A stretch of 50,055 nucleotides of DNA from Phlegmacium glaucopus (GCA_015039465.1 MU130320.1:83241-133295); one strand, 5' to 3'. Shown: positions 11,095 to 22,585, counted from the first letter of the stretch. The notes: a model not told the origin generated them from the sequence alone. Numbers and translations: made by a program.

Positions 11095-11883
11095 CACGGC
11101 TTCATCAATTAGGATTCACGTTTATGTCCCACCAAGTGGAGCTCCTGGATTCAGAGGAAATTCATATGGTTGGGATGTTTCGAACGAGACTGGAGAGGGA
11201 GATAGTACAAGGCCGAGCGAATGGTAGAGGAAATGGGAAACACGTGGATAACGGGCGGAGAATACTCGAATCGCAGATGCAAGGACATATACAAGTAGAT
11301 GTCTGGGTAAGTATTTACTCGACCAACATGGAATATTGTTGAATGCTCTATACATGCGATGCGAGGAAGCTTTATCGCCTTCCCGAGCTCTAGATCCTAG
11401 TCAAAATAAAGGGGTAGGATTGGGTACAAGAGGCGCTTTATTGATCATAAAAGACGCTGGCGCGGCAGGTGAAGAGGAAGAAGAGGGAATATTTGGAGCT
11501 TGGATTGCTGGTGGAGTATGAGGAAGAAAGGTGGGAAAGGATATTTCGGTGGCGGTGAATCGTGAGTCTTTTCTTGTCTTTCTCACTGTGTGATGATTGG
11601 CGTAATCTTATTTTGGATCCAGGTTCTTGTGGAAGTTCACACAAGGAAACATTGAAAGTGTACAAGACGACTGGGGAAAAAAATTTATGTGGCGCTTTGC
11701 GAGTTAGGTTATGTTTCTTTTGGAGGAGGGCGAGTAGTCCTCTTCTTTCTTTCTCTCTTCGTTTTCTATCTTACTGAAATAGGGGAATCCTTAAGTGATA
11801 GGCGCTATGGTTCTTTACCATTATATGAGGGCTCTTCGGCTCCATGCCCAGTATTTGATAACGAGCCGCTTTGTTCGCAATAG
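11095..11883 (+). pseudogene. TLDc-domain (OXR1-like) pseudogene
   Basis: Pieces of a TLDc domain, the oxidation-resistance fold that binds V-ATPase in other eukaryotes, appear in the right order but in shifting frames. They are PPSGAPGFRGNSYGWD, then LLDQHGILLNALYMRCEEAL with GALLIIKDAG and GIFGAWIAGG, then KGYFGGGES, an apparent GT-AG intron ending GGATCCAG, FLWKFTQGN, LKVYKTTG, VALCELGYVSFGGG, and finally YGSLPLYEGSSAPCPVFDNE before a TAG. At least five frameshifts or stops separate them, so no functional protein can be made. Splicing explains only two of the breaks. A paralogue elsewhere is likely but cannot be seen here. Confidence 0.8.
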
Positions 11884-12287
11884 CTCGCCAAGTCAACATC
11901 TTTTCTATTCATTATTGATTATAATTAAATTCCCCAAGCCGCAAGTTTGAACTAAATATACGCCCGCATAGAATCGTTGCCTGCCAAGAGAGACAATTCT
12001 ATGCAGCACTGACACAAAGAACTGCGGATGGAAAATAGGGGCAGAGTTCAGTCATTCAGCTGTTAAATACAAACTGATCGGTCGATTTTTTCGTCCTCGT
12101 GTAACATAAGTTCATCCAAGATGGATGACCTTTGTCCATACTTGATTTCTTTTTTAAATATAACTCTTTCCTTCCATCATCAAATATATCCAATTTGTGC
12201 AAGATCCAAGGCACCGAATTATAGTCCCAGTAAGCGTTGATAACATTTAAAGACCAGATCTACCTGCAACGTCGAACCTGGGGTAGG
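11884..12287. other. Intergenic, AT-rich
   Basis: I see no gene, RNA or repeat in this stretch between the TLDc pseudogene and the tandem duplication. Confidence 0.5.
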
Positions 12288-13065
12288 GGCCGCCAATAAG
12301 TCATAAAAATAAACCTAACCCGGGAGTCGGAGCTCACTATCACTAGAATATATTGAAATATTTGATTTTAATCACCTCGTTATTGCCTCATCTTGCACCA
12401 TAATTCCAACAGAACACATACCTGTCATTGAAAAGATTTACTTCTTCCGAAATAATGATCATGAGGAACTTTTGCTTAAGGCTGAGCATGGCGTTATCTG
12501 ATGTTCTCCATGATAATCAGTATACATAGCATCCATGATGAGAATGCCGTGCCAGTGGCATGGGGTACCTGACTACATAGGATTTGGAAAGAAGGGGAAT
12601 AAAGAGGCTCATTGAGAACTCAGTACTCAATCTTTACAGGCTGAGCGCTGAGCGCTAAGGCTGAGCGCCCAAATGGTATCTATTCGTGGGGATTTAGAGG
12701 GATTTAGCCATTCGGCCCGCCACCAAGTCATAAAAATAAATCAACTCGGAGCTCACTATCACTAGAATATATTGAAATATTTGATTTTAATCACCTCGTT
12801 ACCGCCTCATGTTGCACCATAATTCCAACAGAATACGTACCTGTCATTGAAAAGATTGACTCCTTTCCAAATGATGATCATGAGCAACTTTTGCTTAAGG
12901 CTGAGCACGGCATTGTCTGATGTTCTCTATGATAATCGGTATACATAGCATCATGATGAGAATGCCAGTGCCAGCATGGGGTACCTGACTACATATGATT
13001 TTGAAAGAAGGGGAATAAAGAGGTTGAACCAGAACTCAGCACTCAGTCTTTACAGGCTGAGCGCC
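12288..13065 (+). repeat. Tandem direct duplication, about 370-bp unit
   Basis: Two directly repeated units, about 12288-12670 and 12714-13065, offset by about 420 bp, share long runs such as AGCTCACTATCACTAGAATA, TTTGATTTTAATCACCTCGT and GGGGTACCTGACTACATA, at roughly 90% identity by eye. Both end in a TACAGGCTGAGCG motif that is itself expanded in unit 1 (GAGCGCTGAGCGCTAAGGCTGAGCG). No ORF spans the unit, and its origin is unknown. Confidence 0.8.
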
Positions 13066-13139
13066 CAAAATCGAACGGGTAGGTATCTATTCGTGAGAGA
13101 TTTAGTTAGTCAGCTTCTGAATCTTGGATCTCGAAGTTT

Positions 13140-13350
13140 CAAACTCAGTCTACCATCTTCACGATCTCGCAGAGCGCTAGGAGTCCAGTTAGAGGAGCAC
13201 GAACGACCCCATACACCCACAACTGCACGTCCTTGGATTAGCGTTAAAATAAAAGTCATGCATTATAAGGGATATACGGATAAGTGAGCTCCCCTAATAC
13301 TACCTGTTCGACACTTGATCTGACAGAACTCACCGTGCTGAAGGGAAACG
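13140..13350. repeat. Dispersed repeat, copy 2 of 3
   Basis: Shares GAGCACGAACGACCCC, ATAAGTGAGCTCCCCT and the GTTCGACACTTGATCTGACA region with copies near 3.1 kb and 46.3 kb (the last inverted). It sits between the tandem duplication and the three-repeat gene. Confidence 0.65.
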
Positions 13351-13714
13351 GCAATGGGCCTACAGATCTTAGGGATCTATAGCGCCCGGGCCTGACAGAC
13401 TGCGGTGTCAAACGGTGATTCTGATCTTCTTATTCCAAGTACTGTATTAGCCTGTATTAGCCTTGCTGCCATTTACCAGCAATGTCCGCCCATGATAGAA
13501 GCATTGCAGAGGAATTCGTGATTATCTCTGTCCATAGGAACTTCGCGCATCAAATGACCGTTCGGAAATTTCGTCCTCTAGTAGAGGAGCTCAAAGTGAT
13601 TGACCGGCAGTCCAGAAAGCTACTTAAGATCAAGAATTTTTCGCGTATCAGCAGTAGATTTTATTTGAAAGCTCAAAAACATCTATCTTTGTTCTCTCCT
13701 CACAATAGTTCTCG

Positions 13715-16161
13715 ATGCCAGGACCCGCAGCCACCACGAAAACCCTCGAGCAGGTTCAAGCCGATCTGTTCAAGGAATTATGCGACAATGCAAACAGCCT
13801 AGTGGCAAGTATCAACATTCCTCTCAGAAACCTATCGTCGTTCTAACCACTTTTAGAACAACGTATTCACTCTCTCAGATCCTCCGACTACCGACAATTT
13901 GAAAGAAATTCTGAAGAAACTCGCCAGGGAAAGTTTCTGCAACAGCTATGGCTATGGCTACGATGGCACCGACACTACGCCTTCCGACTTAGCGAGTGGA
14001 GCCACTGTGAACGCTACGGAACAACTATGCAGTATCACCAGTATCGATCAAATAGACGGTTACGTTCAAACTGTCATCTTAGGGTGAGATGCGTATGTCT
14101 TTGTATTTCACTCAAGTTTACCTTATTATCCCACCGCAGGAGTGAGAATCTGTCCGGCTGGGTGAGAGGTTTGTGTGTATTTCTCCATTATAGCGGCCAG
14201 TACTCATACACACTAATTTACGTCAACAGCAACTGCACAGGCTGATCTCACCACCTTGGGCAAATCTCTATTCCAAATGGTAACTGGAGACAGCTGGTCG
14301 GTTCAACCATTCTATAAGGTGTACGATTCGGCCGACCACAACGAAAACTCTGTCAAAACCAATGCCGTGTTCGTCTACGTGAATGGAAGCTTGACAGAGG
14401 ATGATATTGTGGCCTCTTTAACATTCTTATATTATCTCGGGGTTGGTATCTACTGTTGTTCTTTTCCATTGACGCTTTCCTTACGCTGATTTTATTGCAG
14501 ATTTATTATGACATTGTACCTCCAGTGCAGACCGCGAAGAAAGCACTATTCACCACCCTTTGTGGTGACGCAAATGGCTTACTCAGTAAGGATAATGTAC
14601 GTGCTCTTTCTTTCCCTTTCTTTATCCGTTCAGTTTCGCACCGCGTTTTAGAGGGTTAATCTTTCGTCGACTCCGAATGTGGATGATCTTACGAAGATTC
14701 TCACTATCTATGGCAACCAGAAGTTTGACAAAGATTTCAGCTTCAGTTACAATGGCAATAAATCCAGCGTCCCAGACGGGTTAGGTACAAAGGGGGCGTT
14801 GATATCTGGAATAGAAACGCTCTGTTTTATTCAGGACAAAACTGCGGAATCGCTTAAAGAGTTGCTCCAAGGGAAGATTTTCAGGTAAGCACCGTTACAC
14901 TGAATGGTTGCAAATTTTGAAGAAAAAACAATTAGCGACCTCAAGCTTCCCGTTTGGGCCAACGGTAAGTCCTTCTTGAGTTATGAGGATTGAATACTCA
15001 GAGCAAATTCTTGAAATAGACCAGGCCAGCACCGATTTACTTAATGAGGTTACCGATATCTTCGCCGATATTCTTTCCAGCACATGGTCCACCTCAAGCC
15101 TTGAACGGACATATTTCTCTCACAATTCCGAGGAGAATGCCATTAAAGTCAAGGCCGAATTGTTATGTTGTGATTATTCGAAGACGACTGACCAGGGCGA
15201 TGTGGTTAATTTCACTTTCCTCTTTTACGTCGGCGTGAGTGTCCTATTTTTCATGCCGTTCTACCATTGGTTTCACACATTATTATTTTAGGTCTATTAT
15301 GAGGTAGAATCGCCAGCAAAGGTCGTTCTCGATGATCTAGTGGATGATTTGTGTACGAATGGCAATACGCAACTTTCAGATCTTGTTAGTCATCCATTAT
15401 TGTTATCTTAAGTCTCTATTGCTATTGTTAACCCTCACCAACCTGATCCAGAAACAAACTGAGGTTACAGTTTCTTCCTCGCCAACAACAGAGGATCTTC
15501 AGAAGATCCTCAATGCTATCGCCAAAAAGAGGTTCTCTGACACCTTTGGCTATAGTTATAATGGAACCTCTTCTTCCCCCACTGACATTGACCCCAACAA
15601 AAAGCGTGTCTTAGCTTGCACGGCTTTCTTTAACGCCTCGAGTCCGACAGACGCCCAAATAAAAAGCTTTGTTAAGGTTAAGATAGCGGAGTATGTTTCA
15701 AATTCCCTGCTTATTTATTACTAACTCAATATGTCTGTAAGCGCGTTGGGCACGTTTCCTAGCGACGTAGATGGTGAGGCTTAATTCCTTATTTCTCCGA
15801 GACTCATTATTATAACTTTTACTTGGGGATAATAGCGAGTATCAAACAAGATCTAGCAGACACAGTAACCTATTGCGTTGGAGAAACCACCACCGATAAC
15901 ATCTGGGACTACACATCCCTGAAGCCAACGTACCCACATAAAGTTCCTATTGAAACCAATGCAGTTTTTGTATTCGTGAATGGTACTAAGAACGAGGAAT
16001 CGGAGAATGATACGACGGTAACGATGAGCTTTGTATATTATATGGGAGTAAGTATATTTCTGTATTCATGCTCAGTGATTCGAGTTGTAACCTGACGCAT
16101 TTTATTACTTCCACAGGTGTACTTCAACTGCTCCGCTACAGCGGACGATGCTGACCTTTGA
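13715..16161 (+). CDS. Protein of three tandem repeat modules, family not recognised
   Basis: Thirteen exons (13715-13804, 13857-14083, 14140-14161, 14241-14441, 14501-14596, 14652-14884, 14936-14964, 15020-15234, 15292-15384, 15452-15690, 15742-15773, 15836-16047, 16117-16161) join in phase to 577 aa. There are three modules of about 190 aa. Each has an element like LCDNANSLV, a segment like TTDNLKEILKKLARESF with GYGYDGT / FSYNGN / YSYNGT, and a strand-rich end like TNAVFVYVNG ... LTFLYYLG. The equivalent introns recur in each module at the same place, so the exon-intron block itself was triplicated. The first intron has a GC-AG reading (GCAAGT); a GT alternative exists 3 nt upstream. The third intron of module 1 is phase 0 against phase 1 in modules 2 and 3. 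No signal peptide or membrane segment is seen. I do not know the family and assign no function. Confidence 0.8.
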
Positions 16162-17382
16162 TTTCTGTGACTTTGCGAAAGAGAGAGTTAACTAACATGT
16201 ATACTTGTACAATTATGGACTTTACTTCAGTGTGTATCACAGCGTTATCGATTTTTTGAACCAAAAAATAAATAAATAAGTGCTTTGCGTCGTAAATGAC
16301 CGGGGCTGGCGCCATAGGAGCCTGCAGCCCCAACCAGCCCCTATTTTGGCGAGCCAGCGTCAAGGTGAAATACGGATTTAGTCAGAACTAAAAAAATGTG
16401 TATCGACCGAAGACACTTCAGTTGCAGTTATCGCCGTGTTAAATTCTGTTAATTTTTAGAATATATTGAAGCATCTGAATGGTTGCCAGCGCGTAAGATT
16501 ATAAGGAAATAGAAAGAAAAGCCTACTGGGGCAAGCCTGGGTCTTTTTTGAAGATGCGACTCAGAAATTGATGACAAGGCGTCCGCGTCATTTTCTCAAA
16601 AACCTCATTTTTTATTATTATAATAGCCAAAGGTCGTATAACGAGAATGACACTATTGCCTCTGCAGAGCCTCCAAAAGCGACAATAATCATAAATACAA
16701 GGTCATTTATGCACCGTCTTTCATAACGGGGAGTCGGGGACGAGGTTAAAAGGCCAAGAGGTGCGGTCGTCGCCCGAGGCAATGAGATTATGAGCTTGGT
16801 TTTGAGTTGTACTATGTAAGCTACGAGCAAAGAACACAAAATATGGAATCGTCATTCTTTATAGCTGGTATGAGCTTGTCATTGCCATCACGCTATAAGC
16901 ACCCAAATGTCTATAGGTGCAAATAAAGGATCAACATTTCTCTGATCCGTCAGTCATACATGGATTCTGTACTGCTGGTCATAGGCCATTCATACTAATT
17001 ATTTGTAGACGTACTGGAATACATAGTATGTGATATATACGGTCAAAAATGATGTCGCACACCTTGCTGTTGGAGGGTGCAAAGAGGAAGTAACGCACAA
17101 CGTATTACTATAAAGGTGATAAAAGTTACTAGCTAACCTTGGGAGTCTGTGGTCGCAATCTCGGAGGAATAGGAACTAATCCTGGTATATACCTGATAGG
17201 AACCAAGAAACGCTAGAACGAAATGAAGTCGGTGATAATTACCCAGTATCCATAAATGGAACGAGCATGCTGGGGACAGAAAATCCGGAGCGAAGCATGT
17301 AATAAGCCTCGACTCTCGAGAGTCGAAAGGGTTGGCAACGGGCGTCGGTGTTAAATGTGACTGTCGAGTGAAGGAGTGGTGA
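16162..17382. other. Intergenic, nothing supported
   Basis: About 1.2 kb between convergent genes. Reading frames are short and without recognisable domains. A short GC-rich patch with GGGGCTGG / CCAGCCCC (about 16300-16340) could form a hairpin. No tRNA or repeat copy was found. Confidence 0.5.
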
Positions 17383-18357
17383 TCAAGAAACATTGAGCCG
17401 CCATTCATCCGGACGACGACCAGCCTTGGAGATACCATGGAAGTTGGTATGGCCCATGAGGAAATCGATCCGCTTCATTCCACCTTGCTTCTCCTCATCG
17501 CGAGAAGAGGTGCTTCGGAGTCGCCTGTAGCGCTCCTTATAAGCACGAGTAGCCCTTTTTTGATCCTCCTGGTGAGGAAGTGAGTTGAATTCACTTGCAC
17601 TGATGTTTTTGCGCAATGAACGATAGGTGGAGTCGAAAACGTCTCCGAGGGTCACATAAATACCATTGGATGCGCGGACTTTGATGATCCACGGAAGGTG
17701 TATCGATGTGATGTAAAGGAGCGGCAGAGGTGGAGTGGTAGCCTGTTCAGAGAGTAATCGACTGGAAAGTAATTTAAGTAAATGATTGTTCCGAGTAACA
17801 CTGGAGGGATTTTCCATCAAATCCCAAGTAACCGCTGCTGTCTGCAGCAATAGGTGAGGGCGAATAGGCACGAATACGTGATGTGAAGGTTTTAACAAGG
17901 GAACATAATCGGTGTAAGGAGATGGTCCTGGAAGACCGTGACTCATTGATGGAGTTCTCAGTCCTGCGGAGGACCGAATGGATGACGCGAGGGTGAGCGC
18001 AGGAGTCGCAGTAGGCGAAGGAGGCCCAGGAGGCCCAGGAGTCGCAGTAGGCGAAGGAGGCCCAGGAGGCCCAGGAGTCGCAGGGGTCGCAGGGGTCGCA
18101 GGAGTCTCAGGAGGCGAAGGAGGCGCAGGAGGCGCAGGGGTCGCAGTAGGCGCAGGGGTCGCAGGGGTCTCAGGGGTCTCAGGCGCAGGAGGCGGAGGAG
18201 GAGGAGGAGGAGGAGGAGGAGGAGGAGAATGGAAGGTGTCCTCGTAAGCAGCGTCCTCGTGAGCAGATCGAACTGGCTTTTGTTGTCCAAAGACAGGCAT
18301 TGTACCGAGCAATTGACGGGTTAGCCTTGTGAAGTGTAAGGTCAGATTGAGGGACAT
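17383..18357 (-). CDS. DUF6699-like protein with Pro-rich tract
   Basis: Single exon of 324 aa from the ATG at 18357; MPVFGQQ at 18300 is an alternative start. After about 40 residues comes a proline run (13 consecutive Pro), then about 80 residues of PET/PAT/PGPPGPPSPTATP repeats built from near-identical codons, which suggests slippage growth. The C-terminal half has the features I associate with the Agaricomycete DUF6699 domain: VTWDLMENPSS, LSEQATTPPLPLLYI, IYVTLGDVFDSTYRSLRKNI, and the end GMKRIDFLMGHTNFHGISK. The function of the family is unknown. The opposite strand has a Gly-rich reading frame that is only its shadow. Confidence 0.75.
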   Translation of the reverse strand: MSLNLTLHFTRLTRQLLGTMPVFGQQKPVRSAHEDAAYEDTFHSPPPPPPPPPPPPPAPETPETPATPAPTATPAPPAPPSPPETPATPATPATPGPPGPPSPTATPGPPGPPSPTATPALTLASSIRSSAGLRTPSMSHGLPGPSPYTDYVPLLKPSHHVFVPIRPHLLLQTAAVTWDLMENPSSVTRNNHLLKLLSSRLLSEQATTPPLPLLYITSIHLPWIIKVRASNGIYVTLGDVFDSTYRSLRKNISASEFNSLPHQEDQKRATRAYKERYRRLRSTSSRDEEKQGGMKRIDFLMGHTNFHGISKAGRRPDEWRLNVS

Positions 18358-18683
18358 TGAGATGGACACACGAGTATTTACAGCACGTTTTGGTTTCACA
18401 AAATTATGCAAACGGCTCAAAAACGGCTGTACAGTGTGAATTTCAGATAGTACCTGGCAGGTGATAGATAAGATTAGGCTCGTGACTGATGTAGGTCAGC
18501 GCCAACTCTAGACAAATGAATAGGATGATATTTCAGATAGGTAACTATCGTAAAAAAAAAAGGCATGGAAGGTGATGAAACGCTAGCAATACAGAGCAAA
18601 TGAATATACGTCGGGAAAATATTCCGATCCTACACATTAAACATGACTGGGAATGTGACCACTCGAAGTCTTCTCGCAATAAC
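18358..18683. other. Intergenic
   Basis: Upstream of the DUF6699-like gene. It contains an A10 tract near 18551 and an in-frame non-ATG extension of that gene up to 18420. Nothing else is supported. Confidence 0.45.
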
Positions 18684-19501
18684 TCATGCAATGGTTAGTG
18701 CAAGGTTTCGTCTTCGGGCCACTAAAATACCATGAGGTCGGAATATGATCTGGGTCCTGTCAGAAAGGATCAGGGGTTTGTGCTGTATTGGATTATGTGA
18801 AAAACTCGCCTCCTTGTCCATGTCAATATTGATATTGGCACGATTAACTGTAAACTCGAGCTTCAGTTTCTTCTGGGATCCCGGGTGCACACGAAGTCCG
18901 AGTACTTTATCCAACTGCAATGAAAAAAGACAAAGTCCCAGTTCGGTCAGAAAAGCCTTGGTTGCGGACTCGAAAAGAGTAACGTTGTCGAGTAAATTAC
19001 GGGTAAAGAATGTGTATTCAAACGGTACGATTTTATCGGGAGAGGCGAATATAAAAGCTTGTGGTAAAACTTTGCCCAGTGCGTGGTTATTGTAGGCTTC
19101 GCATCCCCATGGAGTCGAGGTGTCGTTGACAGCTACGAGTCGTTCCGATTCATCTATGTCGAAATGACGATGGAGTAAAGTGACCCCAAACCTAATGCTT
19201 CGTAAGTACGCCTGCTGACCTAAAGACAATTTAAACCAACCCACTTTTCTGACATGTTGTGATGATCGAATACTTCCCTAATACAAGTAGGAATGGCGTC
19301 GTCGCCTTTCAACTCCTTTAATGAGCGGAATGCCTCGCCAGGCCCTGCAGTTTTTCATCAATTGGTCTGCATCAATAGGAACGGGAATGGCCCCGAAGAC
19401 TACTACGTACCTCTGAGATCATTGAAAGTGGCGCTACTGTATTCAAGGAGAGCAGGTTCAGCCGTACGTGGGTCACCGCATCCCTCGATAACGTTGGGCA
19501 T
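18684..19501 (-). CDS. Hypothetical protein, 232 aa, three exons
   Basis: Exons 19501-19411, 19344-19245 and 19191-18684 with 66- and 53-nt GT-AG introns are phase-consistent. The start MPNVIEGCGDPRTAEPALLE was chosen because it opens the conserved-looking region; an in-frame ATG exists at 19594. Visible features are KELKGDDAIPTCIREVFD, FDIDESERLVAVNDTSTPWG and VPFEYTFFTRNLLDNVTLFE. The protein looks globular, without a signal peptide or membrane segments. I recognise no family. It lies head-to-tail with the DUF6699-like gene. Confidence 0.6.
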
Positions 19502-19681
19502 GATGAGCAGAACTTGGTTGATAGCTAAGCCAGAAGTCGATAGGTCCGATACCCAAGTGTAGGATTGCGAGAGGGCTGGTACTACTAACCCCATGTAAAA
19601 ACATAGATTGCGTTTTTAACCCTCCTGGGGCAACTCGGTCCCGAACCTTCTGGTAGTGTGAGTAAATTTCGGGGTAGGAAT

Positions 19682-20210
19682 CTACATGTGATCAGGTGCT
19701 CCCAATATAACATCTCTCAGTTCCTGCTGTTCCTCTGTCCTGGAATTTGGATATGAAAAAGGACCTGCGAGAAATGCAAATTAGTAGGAAGTAGATTGCC
19801 TTGAACCTACGGTGACATCGTGGAATCTTGGAAGCATGTGGAAGTGTATATGCGAATTAAGCCCAACAGTAATCTTGCTTCCTGAGCGTATTGTGCGGGG
19901 CAGGTGGCTGTCAAGTGCTGACAGCTCGGTTTTGGGTAACAGGATAGATTTAGACCAACTTTTGGAAGGAAAACCCTGGCTCAAAGAGTTCACAGATTAA
20001 CCCTTAGAACGACCAATAGGAAATGTTGGATAACAGGAACACCTTGTTTCAGCAGCTATTGTTACTGGCATACGGATATCAGAGCTTGGATCCAAGTTGA
20101 TCGGCAATGATGTGGGTGACAAAGGAAGGAAGCGGAGAAGAGAACTTTCCTTTAACATATTGAAAAGCTTTGGTTATGCGATTGTTCTTAGATGGTCTTT
20201 CGCTCGACAT
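19682..20210 (-). pseudogene. Hypothetical gene, probably broken
   Basis: Minus-strand coding-like blocks: MSSERPSKNNRITKAFQYVK onward to HIIADQLGSKL (20210-20079, ending at a stop); then, in another frame, SQGFPSKSW and ALDSHLPRTIRSGSKITVGL (about 19985-19810); then after a short intron GPFSYPNSRTEEQQELRDVI to a TAG at 19682. The final junction can be spliced, though the donor is weak or the intron only 42-46 nt. The first junction needs a one-base shift and crosses a TAA. Family not recognised. Confidence 0.35.
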
Positions 20211-20944
20211 GATGATGATAGTCAAGAGAGAGTGCCGTGCTCTTCCCACGGTGAAGTCTACGAAAAACACAAGGCACTTGGCAGATGATTAGATAACAAA
20301 TGACAATAATAAATAATCCAGTTGCCCGTTCATTCGATAAAGAAGCAGGACAAGAGGAGAGAGTCGAGATGAATTAACATCTCGGCGCTCTCCTCTTATC
20401 ATCAAAGAACTATTAAAAGAAGAATGTGTGATATAACACCTTCCGGAGGGATGATCAGACGTCAAAAGGTTGGCATTCGGTAGTCCACTGTTACGCCATG
20501 CAACGAGGCCAACGAGCAAGCTTGAGGACAAGCTACTGTAGAACTGGAACGCTATATTGCAGCCAGAGCGTTGGATAGTTCCGATTTTGCTGTTGTAGCT
20601 TCTAATCGGGACCAACAGGTAGAGAATCCAAGTAGCACTCCGAGATAGACTAAAGGATTAACCCTGTGTGTTGAGGATGGTCACTTTTCTCGACAGCAGT
20701 GCGTGCGTGCATGCAGCGTCAGGGCGTGTTGAAATAGTACTTTGTTCTGATCACGTCATATCGCATCATAATTAGTATTGGATATCTAGCCAATAGCGTA
20801 AATCAATCATGTATGTGTATACGTATATTAGTATGTTTGTTGGTATTTATCTACAGCAGGAAGGTTCGCTGATGTAGGTTTAACTGAAGCCCAGCGCTCT
20901 CGCCTCTCAAAACAGGATTGAATACAAAAACAAAACCCATAAAT
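20211..20944. other. Intergenic
   Basis: No gene is supported. A 108-codon minus-strand frame (20289-20615) lacks an ATG start and any recognisable motif. From about 20860 the F-box 3' flanking repeat begins (GGTTTAACTGAAGCCC). Confidence 0.45.
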
Positions 20945-22127
20945 CTAAAAGACGAAATGAACTTCTATGCGAGTATATAGCGGTCGGAGAGAATCAGTTG
21001 TAATCTTTATTTCGATCTGACTGCGAAATAACGCAGCCGGAAAAATCTCATTGAGCATCGCCTGAACTTCCAATGAGGAGAGCAGAGGAGAGTATATGTC
21101 TACAAAAACAACATCAAGGGTCTTGAGAGCTCGATGTCTCGGACTTGATAAGATTTTGTCGATGGGTAAAAACCCTTCGGTTAAGGGTTGTTGTATCCGG
21201 GGGAGAGTATGTCTGTCATCGGATATAATTTGAATTTGGATTCGGGTGAGCATCGGTGTGCAGTGTTCGAGGAACTGGGATAAGAACATTGGGACAGGGT
21301 TGGGATTATATCGATACATATTGAATGACACCTGGATGGATTCTAGGACTGGGAAGACGATGGTTGATTTGAATTTGAGGGAGAACCTAACTACGTAGAG
21401 AGATGAATCAAGTACAGGAACTGGGAGAATTACAAAACTTACCACCATAGTTGGGTGGATCACACAGAATGAGGGTAGTCAGCGTCGGAGCCGCGTGGGT
21501 CATGATTATTTCGGCCTCCTCGTCATTTGACAGTGGGAGCGATATTCTCAGCCTCCTCAACGATGGAAGGAGTGAACCTGGCAGTGTCTCTGGTCGTGTT
21601 TTCGCAAAAAAAAACTTTGATGAGAGTGAGTGACTCTATATGGCGGAATGAAGAGAAGAGGGATAGCGGCAAGTCCACCAAACTCTCAAAATGGAGCGTA
21701 GTAAGACAAACACTGAGAATACTATTGACGGACAAGGTAATCATTTTTCGGATGATTTTCGGAACGGATGAAGGTACGCGGACCAATCAATCCAAATTCC
21801 TGTAGGCGACATAACTGTCTGAAGACAGCGGATAGACATTCGGAAGATGGAGGGAGATTCGGAGGAGGGTTGATACTTCACTGTAAACGAGCGTATATGT
21901 CGAGATATATCGGGATTGGCGTTTAAAATATCAAGCAAAGCATCGAGACGTTTTTGAGTGGAGATCATGAGGGATGAACAGATATATGGGCTCGCTTGAT
22001 AATAGAATTGTCTGTTTACTCGGGTACAAGCCAACAACGCTGCTCGTGATTGGGGATCCTCAGTGGCCAATGCGAGTTCATCGAGGAAGAGATCCAATAT
22101 TTCAGCAGGAAATATTTGGACAGACAT
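20945..22127 (-). pseudogene. F-box protein, family copy C (multiple frameshifts)
   Basis: The F-box start MSVQIFPAEILDLFLDEL and the following residues are present from 22127. In exon 1 a short duplicated CCTCC/CCGAATC segment near 21840-21865 shifts the frame. A second break falls near 21720-21780, and an A9 tract at 21606-21614 causes a third, after which the expected frame resumes (PETLPGSLLPSLRRLRI). Exon 2 after the conserved intron is fully open and ends EVHFVF at 20945. The break pattern suggests recent loss. The upstream flank shares sequence with the flanks of the 31.6- and 33.5-kb copies, showing segmental duplication. Confidence 0.78.
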
Positions 22128-22585
22128 GTCCCAGTCGTTCTTTCCAAGGGAGACGTTGTTTTTGACACTCCGACAGGTCGCCGTGAGGCGGCATGCACGT
22201 GTCCGTCGCGTCGCGTTAATCTTTGAACCAACAATTGTTCCCGTCTTACTTCCATCCACTCGTTTTGTACATTTGCGAGCCAGCTGCAGCCTTCTAGCCT
22301 ACTTCAATTGTCATTCTCTGACAACATACCTTCGGCCAAAATCGCAACCTTTTCGCATTTGTTCTAAATTTTAGGCGTTTTCTGGTCGACAAGTCAACTT
22401 TCTGAGGAATGGTAGTTCGAAATCATACAGTAGGAACAACTTAAATTACTGACACCGAATTGGTGCAGGCTAATGGATCCTCAACTAGGGTCAACAAGTG
22501 GCGAACAAGTTGTGCCGAGTCAGATTTCAGCATCCTTGATCTAAGGTCAACTTTTCGACAAGCGATCATCCCATGATTCTTTTTG
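22128..22585. other. Intergenic; upstream flank of F-box copy C
   Basis: Contains TTTTTGACACTCCGACA and GTCGCGTCGCGTTAATCTTTG, shared with the upstream flanks of F-box copies E (about 34630) and D (about 33070). No gene is supported. Confidence 0.5.

Noticed and set aside
13482..13802. 106-codon plus-strand frame overlapping the start of the three-repeat gene
   Set aside because: It overlaps exon 1 in another frame and has no module similarity; the frame starting at 13715 continues through all splices.
17978..18247. Gly-rich plus-strand reading frame
   Set aside because: It is the antisense of the Pro-rich codons of the DUF6699-like gene and has no start context or domain of its own.
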